Shown: positions 45,269-54,093 of the stretch, in pieces
Numbering within the stretch: position 1 is the stretch's first letter
How the letters are laid out: every line of letters starts with the position of its first letter
Assembly (NCBI RefSeq): GCF_007830315.1
Contig: NZ_VLKJ01000006.1
Location: 222,645 to 286,644 of the forward strand
Length of the DNA: 64,000 bases
From: Novosphingobium taihuense
GTDB lineage: Bacteria; Pseudomonadota; Alphaproteobacteria; Sphingomonadales; Sphingomonadaceae
Reading direction: 5' to 3'
The notes under the pieces: generated by a model
Database searches by the model: none
The model's input: the letters and a program-made list of their open reading frames with translations, nothing else
What the model was told of the DNA's origin: nothing
Translations under genes and position numbers: made by a program

Positions 45269-46603
45269 ATGACGCTTGAACAGATCCTGACCCTGGTGGT
45301 CCTCGTGGGCGTTGTCGCCGCGCTGATTGCCGACCGCATGAGGGCCGATGTCGTTGCGTTGAGTGGCGCTGCAATCCTGCTGGTTACCGGAGCTGTCCGG
45401 CCCAGCGAAGTCCAGGGCGCATTCGCCAGCCCCGCCATTCTCACGCTCGCCTCGCTGTTCGTGATTGCCTACGCGATGGAGCTGTCTGGTCTGCTCGACA
45501 AGGCGATCGAGAAAGCCGTCGTCTTCTGTCGCAGGACCGGGGCAGCGGGGTTGTGGGGTCTGATCGGCATGTCGGGTGTCGGATCGGCCTTTCTGAACAA
45601 CACCCCGATCGTGGTGGTGGCTGCCCCCGTGATCCGCGACGTGGCAAAGTCCATCGGGCTCGACCCCCGGCGCTTCCTGATGCCGCTGTCCTATGTTGCC
45701 GTGCTTGGTGGCAGTTGCACGCTGATCGGAACCTCCACGAACCTCCTTGTCGATGACATGGCCCGTTCATCCGGGCAGGCACCGTTCGGCATCTTCGAGA
45801 TCACCCCGGTCGGCCTTGCCATGGCGCTGGCGGGGGGCATCTACCTGATCCTGTTCACCGGCAGGCTTGTGAAAGGCGCCCCGGCACCTGCCGAGGAACC
45901 GGGCAAGCCGCAGTCCCGCGCCGATATCGAACGCCATTCCGTAAGCCATGTGGACCTGACCGGCGATTCCCTGGAAGACACCAAGGTCTACGCGCAAGTC
46001 CACGAGTTCCGGCCAAGGATGGCGCTCATTTCCGTGGCGATCTTCGTCTGCGTGATTGCCGTGGCGGCGATCGATCTTGTGCCGATTGCCGCGGCTGCCT
46101 TTGCCGGTGCCGTCCTGCTCATCGTGCTTCGCGTGATATCGCCCGATCAGGCCTATGCAGGATTGCGGCCGGAAATCCTGCTGCTGATCGCAGGGATGGT
46201 GGTCATCGGCATTGCCATGGAACAGACCGGCCTTGCCGCCGAAGTCACCCGCTGGATGATCGGCTCGGTCAATGGCGTGGGTCCGCTGACGGCGCTGATC
46301 CTGCTCTATGGCGCAACGCTGCTACTGACCGAGCTCCTGTCGAATGCCACCGTTGCGGTCCTGCTGACGCCTGTTGCGGTGGCCCTGGCCGAAAGCCTCG
46401 GCGTCAGCCCCCGTCCGTTTCTGGTGACGATCATGATGGCCGCAAGCGCCGCCTTCGCCACGCCCTTCGGCTACCAGACGAACGTGCTCGTCTACCAGAT
46501 GGGCGGTTACCGCTACATGGATTTCGTGAAGGTGGGCCTGCCGCTAAACCTGCTGACCTGGGCCGTGGCAGTAATGGCAATACACCACTTCTTCCCGTTC
46601 TAG
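45269..46603 (+). CDS. SLC13/ArsB-type permease
   Basis: 444 residues, about 12 helices. SLC13/ion-transporter signatures are FLNNTPIVVVAAPVIRD and CTLIGTSTNLLVDDM in the first half, and LSNATVAVLLTPVAVALAES and ATPFGYQTNVLVYQMGGYRYMDF in the second. The inverted repeat of NT/SNT motifs marks a divalent anion or arsenite permease. No TrkA_C domains are in the middle loop, so it is short for the SAC1 type. It is convergent with the KdpD-like gene, with a 5-nt gap. Confidence 0.85.
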   Translation: MTLEQILTLVVLVGVVAALIADRMRADVVALSGAAILLVTGAVRPSEVQGAFASPAILTLASLFVIAYAMELSGLLDKAIEKAVVFCRRTGAAGLWGLIGMSGVGSAFLNNTPIVVVAAPVIRDVAKSIGLDPRRFLMPLSYVAVLGGSCTLIGTSTNLLVDDMARSSGQAPFGIFEITPVGLAMALAGGIYLILFTGRLVKGAPAPAEEPGKPQSRADIERHSVSHVDLTGDSLEDTKVYAQVHEFRPRMALISVAIFVCVIAVAAIDLVPIAAAAFAGAVLLIVLRVISPDQAYAGLRPEILLLIAGMVVIGIAMEQTGLAAEVTRWMIGSVNGVGPLTALILLYGATLLLTELLSNATVAVLLTPVAVALAESLGVSPRPFLVTIMMAASAAFATPFGYQTNVLVYQMGGYRYMDFVKVGLPLNLLTWAVAVMAIHHFFPF

Positions 46604-46608
46604 TCGTC

Positions 46609-47895
46609 TTAAGTTCCGCATTCCTGCGACTGGGAAGCGCTGATTACCGCGGCTTCGAGCCGCAAGCGTTCATGGGCCAGTGAAGCCTGCGCGATCATCG
46701 TGGCCAGAAGAACCTTCTGCTGCGGCATGACCGGGTCACGGCCATCACCCTTGGATAGGCCAAGCACGGCAAGAGTGCCCAGCGAGGTCTTGAGGGGATG
46801 GAACTGCCAGCTCGCCTCGGCGAGATTTGCGCTACCGCTTCCTGTCATCTCTCCAGCAGTCCAGGCCCAATCGAGCGCCGCTTCGTCCAGCGGGTCGAGC
46901 GCGAGGCTTTCCGGGAACGATCCTGCAATCTCCAGCCTGCCCGCGATCTCGCGCGCAACGATCGCGTTTGCGCCAAGCATGCGGTTTATCTCGCGGCAAA
47001 CCACTTCGGCCGTCGATGTCCAGTCTGAAACCCGCGTGAGATCTTGCGCAAAGGATGCCAGCGCTGCGCTTTCCTGGGCGTTTCGGTCGCTCAGGTTGAT
47101 CCTGCTGCGCAAGGTCCCGGTCAACCACGAGGTGTAGGTCCCCACGCCAAGCAGGATCAGCGCCATGACCCAGCTTTGCACGGCCAGGGGATTGGCGGAA
47201 AGGCCGGGCGCGAGGAAGAACAGATTGAACAGCACCGTCGACAGCAGGGCGCCGACCGCCGCGGCCAGCATCCCCAACCTTGCCGATGCCGCGAGAACCG
47301 GAAACAGGAACAGGATGCTGAGATAGGTTGCGCCGGTAAACTCGCGCAGCAGCAGCGCGATGGCCATCGTGATCATCACGCCCGCCACCGTCAGCAGGAT
47401 GTCTCTGGGGGTGCTGCGTGCGGCAATCCACGGCCTCGCCCGCCGTAGCGGCTGTTCTCCGGCAACCACGTGGAACGTCGCGCCGGGCAAGGCTTTTGCC
47501 AGCTGCTCGACCAGCGCGCCATAGCGGATGCGATCGATCAACCCGCGCGGACGCAAGGCCAGCACGATATGCGGCGCGGCCATGCCTTGCAGATGCTGCG
47601 CCACCGCCGAGGCCGTCGTCGCTCCGGACACGCGATGGATTGAAGCGCCAAGGGCCGCGGCTTCTCCAAGCGCCGCGCCAAGCCCGTTGTCGGTGCTCGC
47701 ACCTGCGGCAGTACCGGGCGTTTCGATCGAGACCGCCTCCCATGGCCGTGCGAGCCTTTGCGCCAGATCGTAGCCCAGCGCCACAAGGCGCGCGCAATCC
47801 CTGCCATCATCAAGCACCACGCACACCCGCTCGTCCGATGGAAAGATGGCCTGCGATCTTTCGGCGAAGGAGTTGCCTTCCGTTTCGCTTGTCAA
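46609..47895 (-). CDS. KdpD-like membrane sensor without kinase (Usp-DUF4118-GAF)
   Basis: 428 residues. An N-terminal Usp-like cytoplasmic domain (about 22-145; VCVVLDDGRDCARLVALGYDLAQRL) is followed by a four-helix DUF4118 domain (about 158-262; ILLTVAGVMITMAIALLLREFTGATYLSILFLFPVL) and a GAF-like domain (about 280-415). KdpD order is preserved, but both the N-terminal KdpD Walker domain and the HisKA/HATPase are absent. The start is TTG 47895 (SETEGNSFAERS) after GGAG. No kdpFABC or kdpE is present in the window. Confidence 0.8.
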   Translation of the reverse strand: MTSETEGNSFAERSQAIFPSDERVCVVLDDGRDCARLVALGYDLAQRLARPWEAVSIETPGTAAGASTDNGLGAALGEAAALGASIHRVSGATTASAVAQHLQGMAAPHIVLALRPRGLIDRIRYGALVEQLAKALPGATFHVVAGEQPLRRARPWIAARSTPRDILLTVAGVMITMAIALLLREFTGATYLSILFLFPVLAASARLGMLAAAVGALLSTVLFNLFFLAPGLSANPLAVQSWVMALILLGVGTYTSWLTGTLRSRINLSDRNAQESAALASFAQDLTRVSDWTSTAEVVCREINRMLGANAIVAREIAGRLEIAGSFPESLALDPLDEAALDWAWTAGEMTGSGSANLAEASWQFHPLKTSLGTLAVLGLSKGDGRDPVMPQQKVLLATMIAQASLAHERLRLEAAVISASQSQECGT

Positions 47896-47975
47896 TGCTC
47901 CGTCACCTTTACGTTCGCGTCATCCATCGGGTCGGACTTCCACCATGGCCCTTTCAACTACAACGCACAGCGCGG

Positions 47976-48896
47976 CTATTCCGCCTCGCAAACGTCCTTC
48001 AGCAAAAGCAGCGCCTCGCGCTGGATCGCCATCGCAATCTCGTGGAAGCTCTCGGTATAGACCGATCCTGCTCGCCAGACTGCTGCAATCGAACGCCGCG
48101 CGGACCAGTCGTGAATCTGCAAGGGCGTGACAATGTTTCGCCCCCCGACCTCGGAGCGCAGGTAGAGTTCGGGCAGGACCGCCAGGCCAAGCCCCGAAGC
48201 GCACATCTGGCACAGGCTGTCGAGACTGGTTCCTTCATAGTCGCTCAGCAGGTCCAGCCCCAGATCGTCGCAGATGTCCTGGGTCTGGTTATGAAACGGA
48301 TAGCGCGGATCGATGCCGAGCGCCTCGCTGCCGGCAAGGTCGGCCCTGGTCACCCGCCGCTTTCCGGAAAGCGGGTGCTCTGGCGGGGCCACCACCTGCA
48401 GGCGTTCCTCGAACAGCGTCTCGACGTGCAGGTCGCCACCCACAACCGGAACGGGCGTCAACAGGATATCGAGCGCGCCGTGCCGGAGTTCGTGCATGTG
48501 CTCGCTGGGAATGCCCTCGCGGATATGCAGCCGCACCTGCGGCATCTGGCGCTTCAGCACGCCGACGATGCCGGGCAGAAGATAGGGCCCGATCGTCGGC
48601 GATACGCCAAGGCTGATCGTGCCGATCAGCTTGCCTGCACTTCTGCGGGCGCAGTCTTCAAGGTCGGTCAGATCGAGCAGGAGCCTGCGGGCGCGGGCCA
48701 CGATTTCCCGGCCGACCGGCGTGAGCCTTGCCGGCGTCACCCCGCGCTCGATCAGGATGACCCCGAGGTGTTCCTCCATCTTCTGCACCTGCAGGCTCAG
48801 CGTCGGCTGCGACACGTGGAGATTGGCGGCTGCACGCCGGAAGTGCTGATAGTCTGCAATCGCGACGAGATATTGCAGCTGGCGGAAAGAAAGCAT
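47976..48896 (-). CDS. LysR-family regulator (OxyR-like subfamily without the peroxidatic Cys)
   Basis: 306 residues. HTH: FRQLQYLVAIADYQHFRRAAANLHVSQPTLSLQVQKMEEHLGV. The effector domain resembles OxyR around DSLCQMCASGLGLAVLPELY. Compared with E. coli OxyR, the site aligned to Cys199 is not Cys (PFHNQTQD), although a later Cys (QDICDD) aligns near Cys208. Classical H2O2 sensing is therefore doubtful. ATG 48896 is chosen over TTG 48902. It is 80 nt upstream of, and in the same direction as, the KdpD-like gene. Confidence 0.85.
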   Translation of the reverse strand: MLSFRQLQYLVAIADYQHFRRAAANLHVSQPTLSLQVQKMEEHLGVILIERGVTPARLTPVGREIVARARRLLLDLTDLEDCARRSAGKLIGTISLGVSPTIGPYLLPGIVGVLKRQMPQVRLHIREGIPSEHMHELRHGALDILLTPVPVVGGDLHVETLFEERLQVVAPPEHPLSGKRRVTRADLAGSEALGIDPRYPFHNQTQDICDDLGLDLLSDYEGTSLDSLCQMCASGLGLAVLPELYLRSEVGGRNIVTPLQIHDWSARRSIAAVWRAGSVYTESFHEIAMAIQREALLLLKDVCEAE

Positions 48897-49153
48897 GTCC
48901 AAATCTGATTGAGAAAATCTATCTGATCAACCTGTTTCTTTCAATTGGACCTATTGCACGGCGCCATGCAAGGGTTTTCCGCACGTACCCGGACACCTTC
49001 CTGATCGGGAGCTCCACGGAAGGCCTCCTCGGCGGGCCGCCATGTCAGGCTCCCGTGGCAGGCTTTGCGGCAAAAGATGCGCCGTTTCACCGCGCGAACG
49101 CTGCCGACTGTCCTGTTGCAGGAGGTCGAACGGGGCAAACGAGGTCTTTGTCG

Positions 49154-49360
49154 ATGACATTGTTTCAGTTGGTACTGCAGCCGACTGCAGGATCGGAAAG
49201 CGTGACGGTTCAGTATGAAGCCGACGCCATGCCCGCCGCAATCGCGCTGGCGGCGCATCACGCATCGTCCACCCCGGCTGTGCTGTGGTGCGAAGGGCGC
49301 GAAGTCTGCCGCATCGGTGCCGACGGAAAGCCAGATTTTCAACTAGATGGGAGTTCTTGA
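49154..49360 (+). CDS. small hypothetical protein
   Basis: 68 residues: MTLFQLVLQPTAGSESVTV, then a helical AMPAAIALAAHH, and a short beta stretch AVLWCEGREVCRIG with two Cys. No homologue is recognised. ATG 49154 is chosen over ORF starts upstream. Its TGA lies 1 nt before the GTG of the next gene, so they may be coupled. Moderate support only. Confidence 0.55.
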   Translation: MTLFQLVLQPTAGSESVTVQYEADAMPAAIALAAHHASSTPAVLWCEGREVCRIGADGKPDFQLDGSS

Positions 49361-49361
49361 A

Positions 49362-49898
49362 GTGCGCGTTATCTCTCTGGTCCTCGCAGCCACGGCTGCC
49401 CTGTCCCTTCCCTCAGCCGCTTCGGCTCAGGCTACCGCGACGGCAAGCTCAACTCCGAACCTTACCGTCGGGTCCGTAATCTACGATCCGCAGGGCGGAG
49501 AAGTCGGGAAGATCGACAGCGTGACCGGCGATGCCATCGTCGTCGATACCGGAGCCCACAAGGCAACGCTGCCCAGAACCGCTTTCGGAATTGGCGCCAA
49601 GGGTCCGATGGTGACCATCACCAAGGCCCAGATCGATGAACAGGTCGCAGCTGTGGCACAGAAGGCGGCAGCCGCGCTTGAAGCGGCGCTCGTGGTTGGC
49701 GCGGAAGTGAAGGGCAAGGCCGGGACGCCCATCGGCACACTCAAGGAAGTGAGTGCGGACAAGGTCGTGATCGATCGCACCGCAGGTCCGGTCGCACTTG
49801 CCCGCAACGCGGTAGGTCTCGGTCCGCAAGGTCTTTTCATTTCGTTGACCGCAGAAGAACTCGACGCTGCGGCAAAGCCTAACCCGGCGGCAAACTGA
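49362..49898 (+). CDS. secreted protein with two PRC-like repeats
   Basis: 178 residues with signal peptide MRVISLVLAATAALSLPSAASAQA. The mature part contains two beta-rich repeats of PRC-barrel-like appearance: VGSVIYDPQGGEVGKIDSVTGDAIVVDTG and VGAEVKGKAGTPIGTLKEVSADKVVIDRTAG. These are about 95 residues apart and each is followed by an LPRTAFG or LARNAVG line. Periplasmic or surface location. GTG 49362 is preferred. The EcfG-like motif for ots begins 6 nt after its stop. Confidence 0.78.
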   Translation: MRVISLVLAATAALSLPSAASAQATATASSTPNLTVGSVIYDPQGGEVGKIDSVTGDAIVVDTGAHKATLPRTAFGIGAKGPMVTITKAQIDEQVAAVAQKAAAALEAALVVGAEVKGKAGTPIGTLKEVSADKVVIDRTAGPVALARNAVGLGPQGLFISLTAEELDAAAKPNPAAN

Positions 49899-49904
49899 TC
49901 GCCG

Positions 49905-49929
49905 GAACAAAACGGCCTGCGCACGGGTT
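49905..49929 (+). promoter_or_regulatory. EcfG-type promoter motif upstream of otsB-GH15-otsA
   Basis: GGAAC (49905-49909), a 16-nt spacer, then GGTT (49926-49929). Alphaproteobacterial general stress sigma factors (EcfG) use GGAAC-N16/17-CGTT, so one base differs in the -10. Trehalose synthesis is a classical member of that regulon. Confidence 0.55.
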
Positions 49930-50025
49930 CCGATAGGGCCCGGGGCGCAGCGCCCGGCTGCGGAGACACCATTCAGGAGAAGCACAATCGGGAATGCCAC
50001 ACTCGCGTTAGCGGCTCCGCCCGAC

Positions 50026-50736
50026 GTGGTTCTGCACGAAGCCACGCTTTTCCTGGATCTCGACGGCACGCTGTTCGAGCTTGTCGACAGCCCCGAAGAT
50101 GTCCGCGCTGATCATCGGACGCAGGCCCTGATCGGGCAACTCATGCGGCGCATGGACGGCAGGGTCGCCGTGGTCAGCGGACGATCGCTGGCCCAGATCG
50201 ACGACATGCTGGGCGACGCTGCGGGCACGCTCTGGATTTCCGGCAGCCATGGCTGCGAACATCGTTGGGACGGCGTCATCCAGAGCCCCTCGCGGCCTGC
50301 CGCGCTTGACGACGTCGCGGCCAGTTTCCGCGATTTCGCGCAGGACCGGCCCGGCGTTCTGGTCGAGCAAAAGAGCCTCGGCGTCGCCCTGCACTATCGC
50401 CTGGCCCCCGAAGCCGGGGCTTCTGCCCTCACGCTGGCGCAAGAACTGGCTGACCTGCACGACCTCTACCTTCAGCACGGCAAGTCCATGGTGGAACTGC
50501 GCGTGGGCACCGCGAACAAGGGCAGCGCCATTCTCGCCATGATGGGGCATCCGCGCCTTGCCGGCACCACCCCGGTCTTCGCGGGCGACGACGTGACCGA
50601 CGAACCCGGCTTCAAAGCGGTCCTGGAACTCGGCGGCCACGCCATCCTTGTCGGCGAGCCCCGGCCCACGCTTGCCACATTCGGCCTGCGCTCGCCGGAG
50701 AAACTTCGCGAATGGCTCTGGAGAGCAACGGCATGA
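50026..50736 (+). CDS. otsB: trehalose-6-phosphate phosphatase
   Basis: 236 residues as called, HAD fold. DLDGT nucleophile motif (D11, D13), VVSGRSLAQID, and AGDDVTDEPGF. It removes phosphate from trehalose-6-P. The only start codon of the usual kind is GTG 50026. The only good Shine-Dalgarno, AGGAG (49975-49979), sits 7 nt before an in-frame ATC (49987), so the true start may lie upstream. The stop overlaps the ATG of the GH15 gene. Confidence 0.9.
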   Translation: MVLHEATLFLDLDGTLFELVDSPEDVRADHRTQALIGQLMRRMDGRVAVVSGRSLAQIDDMLGDAAGTLWISGSHGCEHRWDGVIQSPSRPAALDDVAASFRDFAQDRPGVLVEQKSLGVALHYRLAPEAGASALTLAQELADLHDLYLQHGKSMVELRVGTANKGSAILAMMGHPRLAGTTPVFAGDDVTDEPGFKAVLELGGHAILVGEPRPTLATFGLRSPEKLREWLWRATA

Positions 50737-52517
50737 CAGCGTCCCTCGATCTCTGGCCAATCGGCAACTGCCAGGTCTCGGCGCTGGTCGATACCTCGGG
50801 CGCATTTGTCTGGGGCTGCATTCCGCGGGTTGATGGGGATCCGTTCTTCTCTGCCCTGCTGGGCGGTGAAGCGCCGCGGGAAGGCCTTTGGGCAATCGAT
50901 CTGGAAGACCGGGTGGAAACCACCCAAAGCTATCTGCGCAATACCCCGATCCTCGTCACCCGCCACCGCGATGCCAATGGCGGCGAGATCGAGGTGCTGG
51001 ACTTCTGCCCCTATTTCCCGCGCAATGGCCGCACCTATCGCCCCGTGGCCTATGCCCGGATCGTGCGTCCCATCGCCGGCAGCCCTCGCATCCGCATGCG
51101 CTTGCGGCCGACTTGCGGGTGGGGCAACAGCTGCCGGATGACCATCGGCGGATCGAACCATATCCGCTACCTGTCCGAAGCCATGACGATGCGGCTGACC
51201 ACGTCCGCTCCGGTCGGCCTCGTTGCCGAGGAACGGGCCTTCCGTCTTGAACAGGCGCACTACTTCTTCCTCGGCCCGGACGAGAGCTTCTCGGGCAACC
51301 TTGCCGAAACCCTCGAACAGATGCTCGAGGCAACCGCCGCCGAATGGCGCCACTGGGTGCGGGGCTTGGCGACGCCGGTCGAATGGCAGGACGTGGTGAT
51401 CCGGTCAGCCATAACGCTCAAACTGTGCCAGCATGAGGAGACCGGCGCCATCGTCGCCGCGCTGACCACATCGATCCCCGAACATGCCGGATCACAGCGC
51501 AACTGGGACTATCGCTACTGCTGGATCCGCGATGCCTATTACACGGTGCAGGCCCTCAATCGCCTCGGCGCGCTGGACGTGCTCGAAGGCTACCTCGCCT
51601 ACTTGCGCAACATCGTCGACAATGCGCGCGGTGGCCATATCCAGCCGCTCTATGGCGTGCTCGGCGAAGCGAAGCTGGACGAAGGCGTTGCCGAAAGACT
51701 GCCCGGCTATCGCGCGATGGGGCCGGTCCGCGTGGGCAATGCCGCCTATTCGCAGGTTCAGCACGATGCCTATGGCCAGATCGTCCTGTCCAACACGCAG
51801 GCGTTCCTTGACCAGCGCTTGCTGCGCATGTCCGGCCCTGCCGATTTCGAAGCGCTGGAAAAGGTCGGCGAAAGGGCATGGGCACTGTTCGACAAACCCG
51901 ATGCCGGCCTGTGGGAACTGCGCACGCGCCAGTCGGTCCATACATATTCGGCGGCGATGTGCTGGGCGGCCTGTGATCGTCTGGGCAACGCCGCGCACGC
52001 GCTTGGCCTTGATGACCGCGCCGCCTTCTGGGGCGAACGCGCAGCCGCCGTCCGCCAGCGGATAGAGCAGGCCGCGTGGCGTCCCGAGACCGAGCGGATG
52101 TCGGCCACATTCTCGGGCGACGATCTCGATGCAAGCGTGATCCAGTTGCTCGACCTGCGCTTCCTTGCGCCGGACGATCCGCGCTTCGTCTCCACGCTTG
52201 CCGCCATCGAACAGGGCCTGCGGCGCGGGTCGCACATGCTGCGATATGCCACCGAGGATGATTTCGGCCTGCCCGAAACCGCCTTCAACGTCTGCACCTT
52301 CTGGCTGATTGAAGCGCTGCACCTGACAGGCCGCAGTGCCGAAGCCCGCGCGCTTTACGAAGAAATGCTCAGCCGCCGCACGCAATCGGGCCTCCTTTCG
52401 GAGGACATCGATCCGGCAACCGGCGAGCTATGGGGAAATTACCCGCAGACCTACTCACTGGTCGGCCTGATCAATTGCGCCGGCCTGCTGAGCAAACCCT
52501 GGAACGCTGTACGATGA
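50733..52517 (+). CDS. glycoside hydrolase family 15 (glucoamylase/trehalase-like)
   Basis: 594 residues. (alpha/alpha)6 barrel. N-terminal beta-sandwich LWPIGNCQVSALVDTSGAFVWGCIP. Substrate and catalytic region RNWDYRYCWIRDAYYTVQALNRLG, and the late catalytic Glu in FLAPDDPRFVSTL/TEDDFGLPETAFNVCTFWLIEAL. ATG 50733 overlaps otsB, and the stop overlaps otsA. It may be a trehalase or glucosidase that tunes trehalose level, or a paralogue of the GH15 often found between ots genes in proteobacteria. Confidence 0.88.
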   Translation: MTASLDLWPIGNCQVSALVDTSGAFVWGCIPRVDGDPFFSALLGGEAPREGLWAIDLEDRVETTQSYLRNTPILVTRHRDANGGEIEVLDFCPYFPRNGRTYRPVAYARIVRPIAGSPRIRMRLRPTCGWGNSCRMTIGGSNHIRYLSEAMTMRLTTSAPVGLVAEERAFRLEQAHYFFLGPDESFSGNLAETLEQMLEATAAEWRHWVRGLATPVEWQDVVIRSAITLKLCQHEETGAIVAALTTSIPEHAGSQRNWDYRYCWIRDAYYTVQALNRLGALDVLEGYLAYLRNIVDNARGGHIQPLYGVLGEAKLDEGVAERLPGYRAMGPVRVGNAAYSQVQHDAYGQIVLSNTQAFLDQRLLRMSGPADFEALEKVGERAWALFDKPDAGLWELRTRQSVHTYSAAMCWAACDRLGNAAHALGLDDRAAFWGERAAAVRQRIEQAAWRPETERMSATFSGDDLDASVIQLLDLRFLAPDDPRFVSTLAAIEQGLRRGSHMLRYATEDDFGLPETAFNVCTFWLIEALHLTGRSAEARALYEEMLSRRTQSGLLSEDIDPATGELWGNYPQTYSLVGLINCAGLLSKPWNAVR

Positions 52518-53908
52518 GCAGGCTTATAGTCATTTCGAACCGCGTCAGCGCCGGTGGCGGCGCGCAAGGCGGACTTGCGGTCGCGCTTTCCGCAGCCTTG
52601 CGCGAACATGGCGGCATCTGGTTCGGCTGGTCCGGCAACGAGACCAGCGAATTTACCGGCCACATCAACATGGAACGCGTCGATGGCGTGACCACGGCCA
52701 CGGTGGATCTGGAAGAGCAGGACATCGAGGAATACTACGATGGCTACGCCAACCGTACGCTATGGCCGCTGTTCCACTACCGGATCGACCTCGCCGAATA
52801 CGAACGCAGCTTCGCCGATGGCTACAAGCGCGCCAACGAGCGCTTTGCCGAAACCGCACTGCCGCTGATCGAGCCGGACGATCTGGTCTGGGTGCAGGAT
52901 TACCACATGTTCCCGCTGGGCAAGGAACTGCGGTCTCGCGGCGTTGAAAACCGCATCGGCTTCTTCCTGCACATTCCCTGGCCGCCCCGCCGTCTGCTGG
53001 CCACCCTGCCCGAAGCGCGCGCACTTACCGAGGGCCTTCTCGCCTATGACCTGATCGGCTTCCATACCGAGGAATGGCTGCAATCGTTCTGCGATTACGT
53101 GTCGCACGAACTGGGCGGAACCGTCGACGACGACGGCTGGCTGACCGTGGGCGAGCGGCGCCTGCGGCTGATCGCCTGCCCGGTTGGCATCGATGCGAAG
53201 GAATTTGCCGCCCTTGCCGCAAGCGAGAAGGCCAGGGAAACCTACGAACGGGTCAGGGTAAGTGCCGTTGGCCGCACGATGATCGTCGGCGTTGATCGGC
53301 TCGACTATTCCAAGGGACTTGAAGAGCGCTTCCTCGGCTACGAGCGGTTCCTTGTCGAGCACCCCGAAGAGCGCAAGGAAGTCACCCTCCTGCAGATCGC
53401 CCCGCCCTCGCGCGGCACGGTCGACAGCTACCAGCGCATTCGCAGCACGCTCGAAGGGCTGGCGGGGCGCATAAACGGGGCCCACGCCGGCCTTGATTGG
53501 GTTCCGATCCGATACGTCAACCAGGGCTACACGCGCGATTTGCTCGCCGGGGTCTATCGCGCCAGCAAGGTAGGGCTCGTCACGCCCTTGCGCGACGGCA
53601 TGAACCTTGTCGCCAAGGAATATGTTGCCGCGCAGGATCCCGCAGATCCCGGCGTGCTGATCCTGTCACGCTTTGCCGGTGCGGCAGACCAGATGCCCGA
53701 AGCACTGCTCGTCAATCCGCACAGCGCTGAAGAGATATCTGACGCTTTGAGCCGCGCCATCACGATGCCGCGCGAAGAACGGATCCAACGTTGGCGAAGG
53801 CTTATGAATGGCGTGGAAGAGCACGACGTGATGTGGTGGTCGAAGCGCTTTACCGACGCGCTTCAGGATCGCCACGAGCAGGCTTGCGGCTCGGTACTCA
53901 GAAACTGA
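52514..53908 (+). CDS. otsA: alpha,alpha-trehalose-6-phosphate synthase
   Basis: 464 residues, GT20. N-terminal SNRVSAGGGAQGG; catalytic and donor segments WVQDYHMFPLGKEL, HIPWPPRRLL, and VGVDRLDYSKGLEERFLGYE. UDP-glucose plus glucose-6-P give trehalose-6-P. ATG 52514 overlaps the GH15 stop (ATGA); the open frame upstream to 52430 is not used. Last gene of otsB-GH15-otsA. Confidence 0.94.
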   Translation: MSRLIVISNRVSAGGGAQGGLAVALSAALREHGGIWFGWSGNETSEFTGHINMERVDGVTTATVDLEEQDIEEYYDGYANRTLWPLFHYRIDLAEYERSFADGYKRANERFAETALPLIEPDDLVWVQDYHMFPLGKELRSRGVENRIGFFLHIPWPPRRLLATLPEARALTEGLLAYDLIGFHTEEWLQSFCDYVSHELGGTVDDDGWLTVGERRLRLIACPVGIDAKEFAALAASEKARETYERVRVSAVGRTMIVGVDRLDYSKGLEERFLGYERFLVEHPEERKEVTLLQIAPPSRGTVDSYQRIRSTLEGLAGRINGAHAGLDWVPIRYVNQGYTRDLLAGVYRASKVGLVTPLRDGMNLVAKEYVAAQDPADPGVLILSRFAGAADQMPEALLVNPHSAEEISDALSRAITMPREERIQRWRRLMNGVEEHDVMWWSKRFTDALQDRHEQACGSVLRN

Positions 53909-54093
53909 CATCCAGGCACATACTTCGAAGCCACTCAACATGGAATGCAGGTGCCTGCTGTAGAATGTCGCGACGATGCGCTGCGTGGTCCCTTTACGAC
54001 TGCTTCGAGCCATTCCACGGCTTATAGGGGGCAACTGCTTAGGCCTTATGCCCTGGAATGTTGGCCCCTCGCCGAAGGCGAGGAGCCGATTGG

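Noticed and set aside
47418..48908. 496-codon plus-strand frame over the KdpD-like gene and LysR regulator
   Set aside because: Overlaps two genes with good domain evidence on the other strand and has no motif of its own.
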